From assembly GCA_003956705.1 (NCBI GenBank), contig QZCP01000014.1, positions 112,297 through 176,296 of the forward strand: a DNA stretch of 64,000 bases, in the 5' to 3' direction. The notes under the pieces were generated by a model, which was not told the DNA's origin, searched no databases, and saw nothing but the letters and a program-made list of their open reading frames with translations. Origin of the DNA: Brevipalpus yothersi (lineage: Eukaryota; Arthropoda; Arachnida; Trombidiformes; Tenuipalpidae). The translations under genes and the position numbers were made by a program. Positions 15,866 to 29,300 of the stretch are shown here, piece after piece. Within the stretch, counting starts at the first letter, position 1; each line of letters starts with the position of its first letter.

Positions 15866-16057
15866 AATGATATCGTATAAAAATGATTCCAGTTATATGT
15901 ACGTGTATGCGTGTGTAAATCAACTAATTGATTGAGCATTCGTCATTTCAAGTTCAACGTCGTTGTGATGCTGACATTATGCGACAATAATCCTTGGACT
16001 TTGATTTCTCACTTGATCAAGTCTGTTTACCTCTTGTTATTCCCCGGCTTTAAGAGC

Positions 16058-16099
<42 letters not shown>

Positions 16100-16322
16100 G
16101 ATATCTCAGCAATGTTCTGAATAGCCCAACAACAGAATATGATCAGGATCTGTTAGACATTCTCAATAAGTGTTGGTGTGTTCATCATGATCAGATAGAA
16201 CTTTGATCCATCCTTCATGATAGGGAAGAAGATCTGATGGTGTGTTGATCTCTTCAGCTTAACACAAATTGACTACTCTTGTAATTACCTAGATATTGTC
16301 CTCGTGATCCTCTGCACTCTTA

Positions 16323-16354
<32 letters not shown>

Positions 16355-17740
16355 TCATATACATCATACATCTTATATCATGCAGTGCATGTATCCATGT
16401 ATCTATTCATCCTACAGCAATTCAATACATTTATTATTTTTCTTTGATGATTATGTGTATACCGCTGGAGCGTTATTCCCAAGGATGTCCAAAGTTTGAT
16501 CCGCTTTTTGCTTCTTCATCTTCTGCTTGATGATTGACATGACGTCGATGGGAAAATTTCTAGCCAAGATTCATCTGGTGGGAATAATGAGCATGATATT
16601 GTCATGATGTGTTTCACGAGACAGCATGGAGGAGAGATGAAGAGAAAAGAGGTGGAGAGAAAGATGGTGATATGAAGAAAGATGAAGAGAGTAGCAAATC
16701 TCATCATGATCAACCCGATCTCGGTGATCACTAGTCTTACATTGCATCATCCATAGATGAGACATTTTCTTTTCTTACACTATCAGCAAAAATTCCATCA
16801 AGATGACCATAATTGAATACTTGAGAATCATTATCTTGTCATCTCTTGTCAATCTTTCACTTATATCGCTGATTTGGCATATTTTTTGCTCCTTTTTTGT
16901 GTCTTCATTGCAAAGATTACGAGAATTGGCTCAACACCTTGACCATGGAGAAGTTCCAATATCAGTTCTCAAGAAAACTCTTCAATATGCAGCCTGTGTT
17001 TTGGATACCGTTACAATGGATGAGACTAGGTGAGTTTAATTTGATTCAATTTAAAAAAAATAATTTTTGTATCCAATTTTACACATTTCTGACTTTTCTC
17101 ACGCATAACACACACTACATTATTATTCTTTTATTATTGTTTCCCCTAAATTTTTCTAAATCATCAATTTCCCCATGCTATTTCAGAGCAAATGCGCATC
17201 TATTCAATCACATTTATTCATACTTCACACACAATTCATGATTATCCATTGAGAGAAAATTTTTACCGATTTTATATATTCACATAATTTTGATGACTCA
17301 AACCTTCTTCAATCTACCACCAAATTGAATAGCATAGTCATTCATATGAGACACACACTTTTGAAGCACTTAAGCATTTCTGGGAGATGAACTTTATTTT
17401 CAACTTTTCACTGTGTATACACAATTTCCATTGACCTAGTTCCCTTTGAACTCTAACCTTCTGTGCTTGAATATTGTGACACTGTTTATCCTCTTTCAAT
17501 ACACCTCTAAATGCACATCAAAATACACACATACTCACTCACATACATACACCAAGGCTTGCACATGTAAATTCATTTGATAAATACTCTACCATGTGAT
17601 GGACTGTATCGAATTTTTCTTTCCCGGGAAAAATTTTATTGAACAATTTCTGATTATGATCACTGCCTTAGGCTCCTTTGTTCCCCATCTTTTCTCACTT
17701 GCTCGATCTATTGTTTTGTCCAAAGTAACGGGCATCATCA

Positions 17741-17784
<44 letters not shown>

Positions 17785-20700
17785 TAGAACAATGAATGAT
17801 CACCAGAATTGTATGGTGAATGGACATCCTTTGATTCACCGTTGAGTCTGTAGAAAATAATTTTCAAGAGTGTGTATACCTGGTGATGATGATTATGATG
17901 AAAGATGCTTCTCCACCAGATTATATTCTTTTGCCATACCATTATGTGAACCCTATGAACATTTGTCATGATGTCATTACTGGGTATATGTTCTCTTGTC
18001 CTCTCTTTTTCTCACACACACACATTGGTTACATGAATACACTCACACACACAGATCCACAGACAATGACCATCTCTTCGCACACCAGCCCATGTAATCA
18101 CCGCCAGTTATTTTGCCTGAATCCCTAATTTTTGTTGCTCTGCTCCATAAGATCATAAGACTTCATCTCCTAATCGATTGGCCACCCATTGTTTGATTAT
18201 TCTCATTCAATTTTTGGTATATATACATACACACACATGTGTGTGTGTGGTTCTCTTTCTCTTTCTCTCTCTTTTTTCCTCCCTATTGGATGTTCCATAT
18301 TTCTCATCAATTCTAATGCTAAATCTATCCTGTCTAAAAATATTTACCATCAATTATGATCATACTCACTTCTCATTGTGAACAATAATTCAGCAGCTTT
18401 CTAATACTATTATCATCGTCTCCATGATCCATACACACATACACACACATACTCATTTTTCGAATATTTTCCTATCGAAACCTTCCCACTTTGCCTTCCA
18501 TCCACCCCCTCATTCAAACCATCATTCTGTGTGCGTATATGTATACTTTCACCATTCAACCTCACGCTCACACACATATACATGTATATACCCACCAATT
18601 CACTCATATTCACATTCACCCCACATTTACAAGTATAAAACATATCATATCAATATCCATATGTGCTCACACCATCACACAGGACTCGAAATCAAGTGAA
18701 GACGAACAAGGAGAAGAGAATAGGTCCCATTCGGGCACCAAGCGACCCTTCACATATGCGTGCTAAATTATTGAGCACTCATACTACTGGAAGTGGGTCA
18801 ACCCATGAAACACATCACAGCTTAATAAATAGAACAAAAGTCACACTCATCACTGATATAAGCCAAACACCTCATAAGCTGACCTCACAGTGGACAAGGT
18901 TACTATCACTCACACACTAACAATACTGAACCCAATTTCCTTTCTTTCTTTCTCTCTCTCTCTCTTTTTCCTCTTTCATTAGCTATTGTCACAGCACACA
19001 CATGATGATCATCATCCACTTTTTTTATTCCTCTTACTTCCCAATCAATGAACCATCAGATTATCATTATACACCGATCCTTTCTCCTCCTCCATTTCCC
19101 CCTTCATTCAATGATGATGATCATTGGTGCAGTGATACCGTTAGAACAACACCCAAATATTATAAACCGTTAGCTTATACTAACACACTCACACAAACTC
19201 ACATACACACATCCTGCACCGTTATGTTTCTCACCGTCGCACCGATCAGATGATCATTATAAATATGTACATTTATGCACGTTCAGCACTGATAAGCTTT
19301 TCATAGCTTCTCAATGAAGCATTCGACATCATCATGAAGTTGGTTATATATATATAAGTATATCATGGTTAGGATGTTTTATCGGTAAACAATTGTGCTT
19401 AGATTTAGAAAATTCCCTAATATCATGCTTTCTCTTGTCCCTTTTGATACCTCTTGTAATCTAATGTGATAGTTTTTCCATAATATACACTGTACTTCAT
19501 ACTTTTCGTTGTATTGATTGCTTGATCGTGAATATATATTCAAGCTACCAATGGCTTGAAAATTTTGCATCATCCAAAGTAGATAGCAGTAGAACTAGTA
19601 GTGATATTTGAAATTTATTCCATCATGTAGTTGGATAGTTAATTGTTATTCTTGAGTGTTTTGACTTTTTGGCAATGATATCATGCTGCTTTCTTGCTGG
19701 TTGGCATCGAGTAGAGTCGTTTATAAAAGTTTTTAGATGATAGAGGAACTTATACTGAATGAATTCTACTTGCCAATCTCATATGTATGAAAGACTTTTT
19801 TTCTCTTCTTTTCCTCTCCATTCATACACATGTTCGATGAGCCTGAAATCTCTTTCATTTATTCATGAGAATTTGGCCATCGATATTCTTCTTGTTATTC
19901 ATGGAATATTCTGCAGGATAGTTGGATGTACAGAGTTTCTCATAGGCACTCTGTACTTCTCATCAACTGATAAAATTCACTCAACCATATTGTTGAAGCA
20001 TTCAGATGCGGTCTCATTTTCGAAATTTCCAGATAGAAGATATTCAAAAATAAAGTTCGAAAGTGAACTGAAGAGGATAAGATGGAGAAAAGAATTTCAA
20101 ACTTTCAATGGCTGAAAATTGTGGCATTCTTTCTCAACTTATGCACTGAGGTATAGTCATTTTATATTCTCTTCAACTATTATCAAGAATCATACAGTCT
20201 CTTATTTAACCAACCAAATGTTGATATTAAAGCATTTTTGAATGCTCAAGGATTAATTCTACTCTAAATTGACATTTTGCTATTCTGAGAATACTGGATT
20301 CTTGTTCACTTGACACTATCATAATGTAAATGCTGAAAATTGCGCTCAAAACAATGATAATCAAATTATTCTGAAAACTGCAAACGCTCATATAGATATT
20401 AAGGTGTCTACAATGGGGTAAAGAGATCAAGGTGTGAAAAGAATATCCCAAATTAGGTTTGTGTATTCCAAAAAAAAGTATTCCTTGTTTACTCTCATCA
20501 GTGTCTCTACCCAATTCAGTTATCCTGAGCATGAGGTTTTCCACCTCTTTTGCTCATCAATCTTCATCATCTCGGAGAAGATAACATGGTCCTCCTGAGA
20601 TTCTGCTACTACTATTCATGTATCCTAGGCAATCGAACAGCAAGTTTGTCAAGAGTTGAGGCTTTGATTCCTATCTCATGTCACCCAGTAAAGTCACAAG

Positions 20701-22628
20701 AAAACCCTATCAAGCTTAGCTCTGCCATATTATAGGGGAAAGGGAGAAAGAGGATATTCGGAATAGTTGAATAGACACATAAATATATTCCATTCTGATC
20801 ATACAACAGCATGAAAGTTGAATGTGGCTTGCTCAATTCATTGAGACAACCAAGGTTGCTGTTGTCAGTGATGGTCAACAATGATTTAACGAATTGATCT
20901 GTGATTTCAATCAATCCATTGCAATTCTGAACCATCTATTTAGGATCATACATTCAATTCAACAATGGCAATTAGATGCCCAGATTTCTGAAAGCTTTTT
21001 GCTAGAACAAAATTTCTCTCAGAGAAGCAATCTTCAGTTGGAATACTTTTGTTTACCAAAAAAAATGAGAAGATTCTGTGCAACAGACAAATTCGAATAG
21101 CTATTAATATTTACCAGGTACTGACAAGAGGGAAGATTGAAAAGTTTGAAAAAAAGAGAGATAACAGAGAAGAGGGGAAAGATTGATAATTCGAGGTATT
21201 AAATTTTCACTATTATTCTGGGTATCATGCTGGATCCATTCAGTACCAAGAAAAAAGCATGAAATATGGATGATCAAATTGGAAAAATTTTTTCTCACTA
21301 TTGTATCCAGATATTTGTGGAAAAGTTTTTTACACCAAAAATCATTTCTCTCTCTCTCTCTTTCTCTATTCGTTCATTCCTCCGGAAATCTATGAGTTTT
21401 ATATTCGATCAATAATATTAATGACTTTCAGCTATGGAAAGCAAAAATGAGAAAGCAAATTTTGGCAATAAATAGTTACAAAAGTGTTTCACGATGCCAC
21501 TTGAGCTTCCTTTGGGAGAGAAGAAAATTTTTTTTCTCTCTTCTCAGCTCACAATACTTTGTAATATTGGTTCAAAAGAATCCTTTAAAGACTTGCTATT
21601 TAAGTTGAGAGGCTTTTTTGGATGAATATTAGATTCTCCTAAAAGATGGAAGGAATAGAAAGAAAGACAGAGAGAGAGGAATAAAAGTAAAAGGAAAATC
21701 GATTGCCATTGACATGTGTTTCACTTGATTCTTGACTATTTTTTCGCTTCTCCTCACTTTCAAGCTCTCTAAAACTTTCCAAAAATTGCTACCTCTTCGA
21801 CTTTTTTCTTTTTACTTTTACCTTTTACTTACCCATCTTCACTCAAGTACGGAATGCTGATTATGTGGATTCTCAAGAATAAAAAAAGTTAACTCTCAAG
21901 TCAACTTCACTTCAAATTTATCCTCTCTTTCTCTCTCTCTCTTCTTATGTGAACCCTTTCCAGAGTGAGGCAAATTATTCATCCGAATTGAAATTTGCAT
22001 GGATTGAAAGATCCCGTATTATTCGTTCTTCAGTGATTAAAGACATGTTATTCAAGGTATAACATGGGGCCTTCATTTCAGCCTCTTTTCTTGGGTTCCT
22101 TTCTCATTTCGATTTGTTAGATTTCCAAACTGGTCTTCATTCATTTGATTCCAATTGCATCTCATTTCAGCCTGATATCAGTAGAAAGTAGTGATTTTCT
22201 TTCATTTGAATGCTTACAAGTTGATTTAGTGCATATTATAGCGTGAAATAGTCGAGTACTATCAAACTGATATTAGTTTTCCTCCTCAATACACCTTACT
22301 TTCTCTGCCCTTTTCTCTTTCTCTCTCTTATGCGTCTAAAAGTGTATATGTACTCATAGACATGAAGTTAACACAAGCATGATCATTTGATTCATCCATC
22401 TTATTTGCACATAATAATATGGCTCAACATACTTCTCGTAAAGTCCAGGACCGAATTGAATGAAGAAAAAATGTGATGATAATGAAAGTCTCACATCTAG
22501 AGCCTTCTCCTGAATACACATCATCTAACTGATGTACATCGAGATGCTGAAGATTTTGGTATTCTTCTTCTTCCTACTCTTCTTCTCTCCTTCTTATGCA
22601 AGCTTCCTCGTCCTTTCCTCTCTCTCTC

Positions 22629-22663
<35 letters not shown>

Positions 22664-23111
22664 TCTTCTCTCTTTCTATTTCACTATGTATGTCTATGTC
22701 CATACTCTTGACAAATCTTCAGCTCACCACAAAAGCAACCTCGAGCTGGAAACTTATTTTATCTGATACCAAAAAAGAGATGAAAGGTAAACAGATTTCG
22801 ACTGTGCAGACAATTTCATTTGGACTCTCTCGGCTTATTCATTGGAATTGATGCATTCTGAAAGCTTACTCAGAAGCATTCATCTGAAGAGAGAGAGAGA
22901 GAGAGAGAAGTTACTATGGAAAGGAATGAAGGAGAACAGCTCATCGATTTCAGTTGGACGAGGAAGCAGCTCGATTGAAACTTCATTTCACATCCATTTT
23001 GGAGTGTTTATTCTTCACGAGAATGTGGTAGATTCATCTGATAAGGTCATTTGTTGGCCATCGTTTTCAGTGTTATGATGAGAGAAATTAAATGAAAATA
23101 GTCTGCGATAA

Positions 23112-23142
<31 letters not shown>

Positions 23143-24282
23143 AAAAATTGGGATCCAGAGTGAATGCATCTCCAAACTTGAGGTGACAATCGCTCAAAAG
23201 CAGGCTGATGATTACTTTGTTGGATGAATATTGTTCATTTCACAGGCTATGAGCATTCAAATGCTCTGAAGCACCCATTAGAATCAGTGTGAGCTTAACC
23301 TATTCCATGAAATTTAGTCCAAGAATTAGCCAATGAATCTGATGCTATCTATTACAATCAATGGAAAAGAATAAAGGGAGAGAGAGGGTTCTTTGATGGG
23401 AATATTATTCTTCTTCCTAGTTCAGTTTCACACCCATGAGCCATTGAACTTTGCCATTAATGATCTATTCTTCGTGTTCCATATGTATCAGTTGAGATTA
23501 TCAGCCTTTTTTTCGGAGTCTCTTCAATCTTTCATCGGCAAGTAATGAAGTTTGAAACTTACGAATTAGCATCATTCCAATGATGACTTTCTTGGTGAAG
23601 AAAAATTCAATGAACTGAATCCCTTCCATGTTCATGTTTTCCCTTTTCGATGAACTTAGAGGATTAATGAAAGATTATGATGTTTGTTTGAATTTAAATT
23701 TAGGTCAAGCTTCAGCTTACATCAGCTATGGTAAATTTTTTTTTCACATTGATTGCTACTGTTTATAAAATAAACCATTCAATAAGAAAATCGTGCCTTT
23801 CAGCATTTGAAGAGTATTTGAAATAACTTCCACAAGCTTATGAGCAACTGAATCATCACTATTCATCTCCACTCACGGTAAAGGCAAAAATGATCGAGGA
23901 TCCATAATTCTGATAGCATCTAACAATCCGAGGTTCTTCTATTCTTGCCTATTAGGATCTCCACTCCCTAGGGACTATTGCGATGCTACCTTTTTTTGGG
24001 ACCAAATAGCTCCTCATCTAGATCAGTATAAACGAACTTCACAGTACTCTGAAACGGATATGGCTATAATGAAAAAAGGAATGAGAAATAAAGCATGCTA
24101 CGGAATTAGGTATCTCAAGAGTATAGTTTATTGTGAACCCAGCGGAAGAGGATGAGAGAGAGAGAGAGAGAGAGAGAGAGCAAACGAAAACTAAATGAAC
24201 GTGAACTCATTCGTTGATACTGGTGAAATCATGTAACTCACCTTTTCGGATCAAGTTGACGAAAGAGAGAGAACCCAGAGAA

Positions 24283-24346
<64 letters not shown>

Positions 24347-24765
24347 TGGATTGCAGTGAGGAATGAAATGAGAGGCATAGCTAAGTGAATCGAAGATGGA
24401 ATAAGAGTGGAATGGATTCGTTTTCTTATTCGTTCTGCTGATACTTAAGGTCCATGTAAGGTGGACTTTTATTCAGGAAATTTTCCTTCCATGCCTTGCA
24501 ATATCAGTGTAAGATAAAATCGAAGAATACAGCTCATGTCAAACATAGACTCTGTTAAATCATGTGAGAAGAAAGCTTTTCCCTGATTCTATTTGATCTA
24601 TCGAACTACACATAGCCCCAAAATCGATTTGAAATGATCCATGTATACTCCTGAGTCTGTTGAGATGATGCTGATTGCATCCATCGATTCATTTTATCTC
24701 CATTCATCGATCCACTCTGATAACTCATCCTCGGTCATGCCGGGCTCCTCGAGAATAACTATTCC

Positions 24766-24834
<69 letters not shown>

Positions 24835-25015
24835 GATATGATGAGACTATTTAGCTATGCTCGGCAAGCAGATCAGTATGTGAGAGAATTTTATGTTCAA
24901 CATGGTGCATGATGACTGAGGTCCTGGAAGAATCGATGAATTGGAAGATGAAGAAGATGAAAGAAGAAGAGACACAGACTGAGACAGAGGAAAACTATGA
25001 ACGAATAAGTTCCAT

Positions 25016-25063
<48 letters not shown>

Positions 25064-25671
25064 GCAAGAGGCAAAAGGATAGATGGAAATGGATAACTAT
25101 AAACATTTATGATACCATCTCAAACCGTAAGTCAGTAGCCGAATGCGAATCATTTAGATGTGATGATGATCAGCTTTCCCTTTTTATCTTACTCTGGACA
25201 TTTCCAAATGTCATCCACTCATTTGGATCCTCTGATGCGATTCTGTTTCCAATACTATCTTCTATCTCTATCTCTCTCTATCACTTTACATGTTCTCTCT
25301 TCCATCAACATGACTTGATGATATTTTCTGATCTATATTTTGTCTCCTGTTGATGGAAAAGCAAGTTAACAGAGTCATCCAATGGATCCATGTGAACCCA
25401 ATTTTCTGCACCCTCCTCGCAAACAGATAAGCTCATTATGATGTAGAGTTGTTCTTCTTCTCATCGCTTGTCTGATTCTGATCTGATGAACACTTTTTGA
25501 TAGCATCTTTTGGTTCCCTTTTTTTCTCTTTTTCCTCTCTTCCTATCATAGAAATCAACTGAAAAATAGAAACACACAATTTCGAGGAACTACTAAAAGC
25601 TTTGATGCTTGATACGGCTCTGTTATATTGGGTGAAGAAAATACTCTCTACTCTCTTTCTATTCCTCTTTC

Positions 25672-25719
<48 letters not shown>

Positions 25720-26291
25720 NGATTAGATCTTGGAAAATCTTTTCCAGGCAAAATCCAAGACATGGTTCTCTTGGTGATCATTTTTTGAGCTTTTTCGGCT
25801 TACGTGATCTGGGTTACCAAGCAGTTGCTAGTTTTGGATGAACCTGGACTAAGAGTATAATCAAGAAGATAGTTATCATTTGCTGTGGAAAATAAAAACA
25901 AAGAATAGTTTCACGATTTTATGCGGAAAGCTTCTCCAAATAGCTGTACTACTACTATCACTACTAATACTAGTAGTGGTATAAGAGCATCAATTTTTCG
26001 ACTCAGGGGATATTAGTTCTCATGGGTGGAAGAGAAAAACACAAAATATTCCGGTGATACTGAGAAAAATATACATTTCATCCAATCAAATGTTCTGAAA
26101 ATTTGCGGAATTTCGTATTCATAGTTTCACCTGATAAAATGATCCAAAAACTGTTATCAACATCAATTTAGAATGTTTTCTTCTCCACCTTCCTATTATG
26201 CGTATTAGACTCTCGACAATCCAGATAATTTGAGAATGCAAAGAATCAACCTCGAACCACACTTTATCATGATTATACTCTTTCTACTCTT

Positions 26292-26359
<68 letters not shown>

Positions 26360-29300
26360 TTCTCTCTATTTCATCATATTAGAAGAGAGAGAGAATCATC
26401 AACAAAAACCTGTGACACTTACCGAGGCTCGTTAGAATTCAGATGAGACAATAATTATTCCGTGCACCATGGCGCACTTTATAAGAGCACGTAATAATTT
26501 GAAATAATAATTACTCTAACACTCACCAGTATTCTAGAGTACCTGGAAAAAATCGATCAAATCCAAGTGACTGAGGCCATCGGCTAGAGTGTCTTTTGGC
26601 TAGGTTGACTTATGGATGTAAAATTAACGATTCACTTACTCAGTCGATTGGCAAGCAACGTTACCAATTCTTCACAATGTGGCCAACCTACACATCTAAT
26701 TTGCATTCTATCGCTTGATTCAGGCTTATTTGAATGATTACTGATGGAAAGAAATAGTGGACTGGGGCACACACACAGAAAGGGAGATAGAGAGAGGGAC
26801 ACTCTCGATAAATTTGGTCAGGAATCCTCTTCCAGAATCATTCTATGGTCAGTTTTTCCTTAGTTTGATGTGATATGATCAAGATTGTGAGAATTTTCCG
26901 AATCTTATCAAGAAATCATATCCTATTGTTGAAAAGCAATATAATGTGATCAGAATTTCACCATATTCTGATATTGAGGAAATTCACCACCCAGGAAGTC
27001 TCATCAGCATTAATAAACGACTGACAAAACTTGCTGACCGGATGTTAATTGTATCTTGTGTGAATATATATTCTGTTCTCTTTTGCTGCTTGCTCGTTGT
27101 GATAATTATATAAGCTATAAAAGTGATTTCTCCAGTAGATATCGAATTTTGATCACTTTTCTGTATCCGTTTTCATAAAACTAATTATTCTCAAGATTTA
27201 ATGGACATGATTGAGATCATATTGTTGTGCTAGAATATGTGGGAATTTTTGCTGGTCTTTTCGTCGATTGGTGTTCATACAAACATTTTCTCTCTCATTC
27301 AAAATGATCGCTTCTTGATGCACAAATAATAGAAAGATAAATCAATAATTGATCAACACTAGCATCGCTATTATTATTACTATATTGGCACCTTTTTTTC
27401 TATCAATTCACATCACTTTCACACGATTGTTTCTTGCTGTTCCATGTTGTCATTGTGATTGCCGTTTTGCTCTGTGCCTCACATATTACACCTTCACACA
27501 CACACACCTTCACTTACCCACCATCCTATGCATATCATTAATTCCCATAAGCCATCAAATTCTTCTATCTCCACATTTGATATCGTTGACATCGTTCTGA
27601 GTGTCCATCAAATGACGATGGATACATCAATTGTATAGCCAATCTCACCTTCTTATTCTTCCCTACTTTTTTCCCCTTTTTTCCTCTCATCTATCGTGAA
27701 TTTCAAATTGTTTACCTCAACATGATACATCTTCTTCATTTGAACATGATAACTTTCATGTTCACCGCCATTCACCGTCACTACTACCATCGCTAATCGA
27801 CTTGACGATGATGATAATCGAAATTGGAACCTGAACCTGAACCTGGAAATACTAATAATCATAATAATATACGTTTCGAAAACACTTTCACGTACACACA
27901 CACACATACATAAATACACGCGTAAATGAATAACCAATCTCAATCCATCCCTGTGGCACAATCTATTGTGAAATGTAACAGAAAATTGTTAGACGATGAA
28001 GATGATTTATCTGAAGTGCAACCTGATGCTGTACCAACGGAAGTACGTGAATGGCTTGCATCAACATTCACTCGAAATAATGCTGCTCAAAAACGTCGAT
28101 CCGAAGAGAAACCCAAATTTCGATCGGTGGCAAATGCAATCAGAGCTGGTATCATGGTGGACAAGTAAGTGGCTTATTGGACACATAGACACGAAATTTT
28201 TTTTTCTCCTTCCTCTCTTCTCTCCAATTCTGAGAGATATATATAGAGATATATCCAAGTGTACCCTGTGTGTGAATGAGAGATTGAGAGGAAGATGTGT
28301 CTCTTTCCAATCTGTCATGAAACGTAGAGGTAACATTATCGAATGAGAGCTGTTTCTTTTTTTCTATCATGTTCTCTCTTATTCATTTGTGTCACCACTT
28401 TGACACACGAAATGAGGATGGAAAGAGAAGAAAAAATAAGATAGCCAATTTTGATGAGATGTGTGATAAATTGAAAGTGAGATAATTCAGCTACATTATA
28501 GTTGAGATGATGAGAGAATGAATGAGTATACATCATTAGAATATGGTTTTAATAGAATTTTTATGATTCAATTTGAGAAACTTTAAATAAGAGGCAAAGA
28601 GAGGGAGACATTAATTGAATTAGGAAACGGAAAATCTTGTGTTGTCCAAAATGATTTGAGCATGAATTTTTCAATTAAATTTGCCTAATTTTTCCCACAG
28701 ATTGTATAGAAGACTATGTTGCCCAACTATGGTACAAATTCCTCCTAAAATTGTGGACAAGTTGAAGGTATTGAAGCTAAAAATTAGATTAATCATAATT
28801 TTGAACCAAAATTAGCATATTAATTCTCTACACAGTACACTTATGCATATTTTTGCCTACTTTTTTTTCCCACCCTTAACATAGTTACTAGATAATTGGT
28901 CATTTGATTGTTTCAATTTGAATACAATTTCTAATAATCAAGCTTTGAAGTATTTAAGTTATGAAGTTCTCAATCGTTATGGGCTAGTCCACAAATTTAA
29001 GGTAAAAATTATTATCACACTTAAAAATCATTGCATCAATCAACGAAAACATCAACCATCATTAACCATCAAACTCTTTGATCCATACACTTTATCTCTT
29101 TCCATACAGATACCATCTGATGTACTTGAAAATTGTCTAAATCAAATTGAACAAGGGTACACAAAATTCAAGAATCCATACCACAATAACATGCACGCTG
29201 CTGATGTAACTCAAACCGTCCATTTTATGTTAACTCAGATGGGATTAGTTGTGAGTAAATTTTTTTCTTCTTCTCTTGTCTTTTCCTTCTCAAAATTCTT

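Larger units (their letters stand above)
15059..16915 (+). other. PDE1 intron between the N-terminal exons
   Basis: GTGAAT donor and TTGCAAAG acceptor. It holds two (GA)n tracts (15783-15861 and 16062-16097). No exon seen. Confidence 0.7.
17030..27981 (+). other. Large PDE1 intron (11 kb)
   Basis: It separates the exon ending VTMDETR from the exon starting KLLDDEDDLSE. It contains many CT/GA microsatellites, a CA-rich segment at 18.0-19.2 kb, a single undetermined base at 25720, and a candidate phase-compatible cassette exon at 18683-18898. No other gene was recognised. Confidence 0.75.

Noticed and set aside
19759..20115. 118-codon + strand open frame in the large PDE1 intron
   Set aside because: No domain, leader or fitting splice sites; length is compatible with chance.
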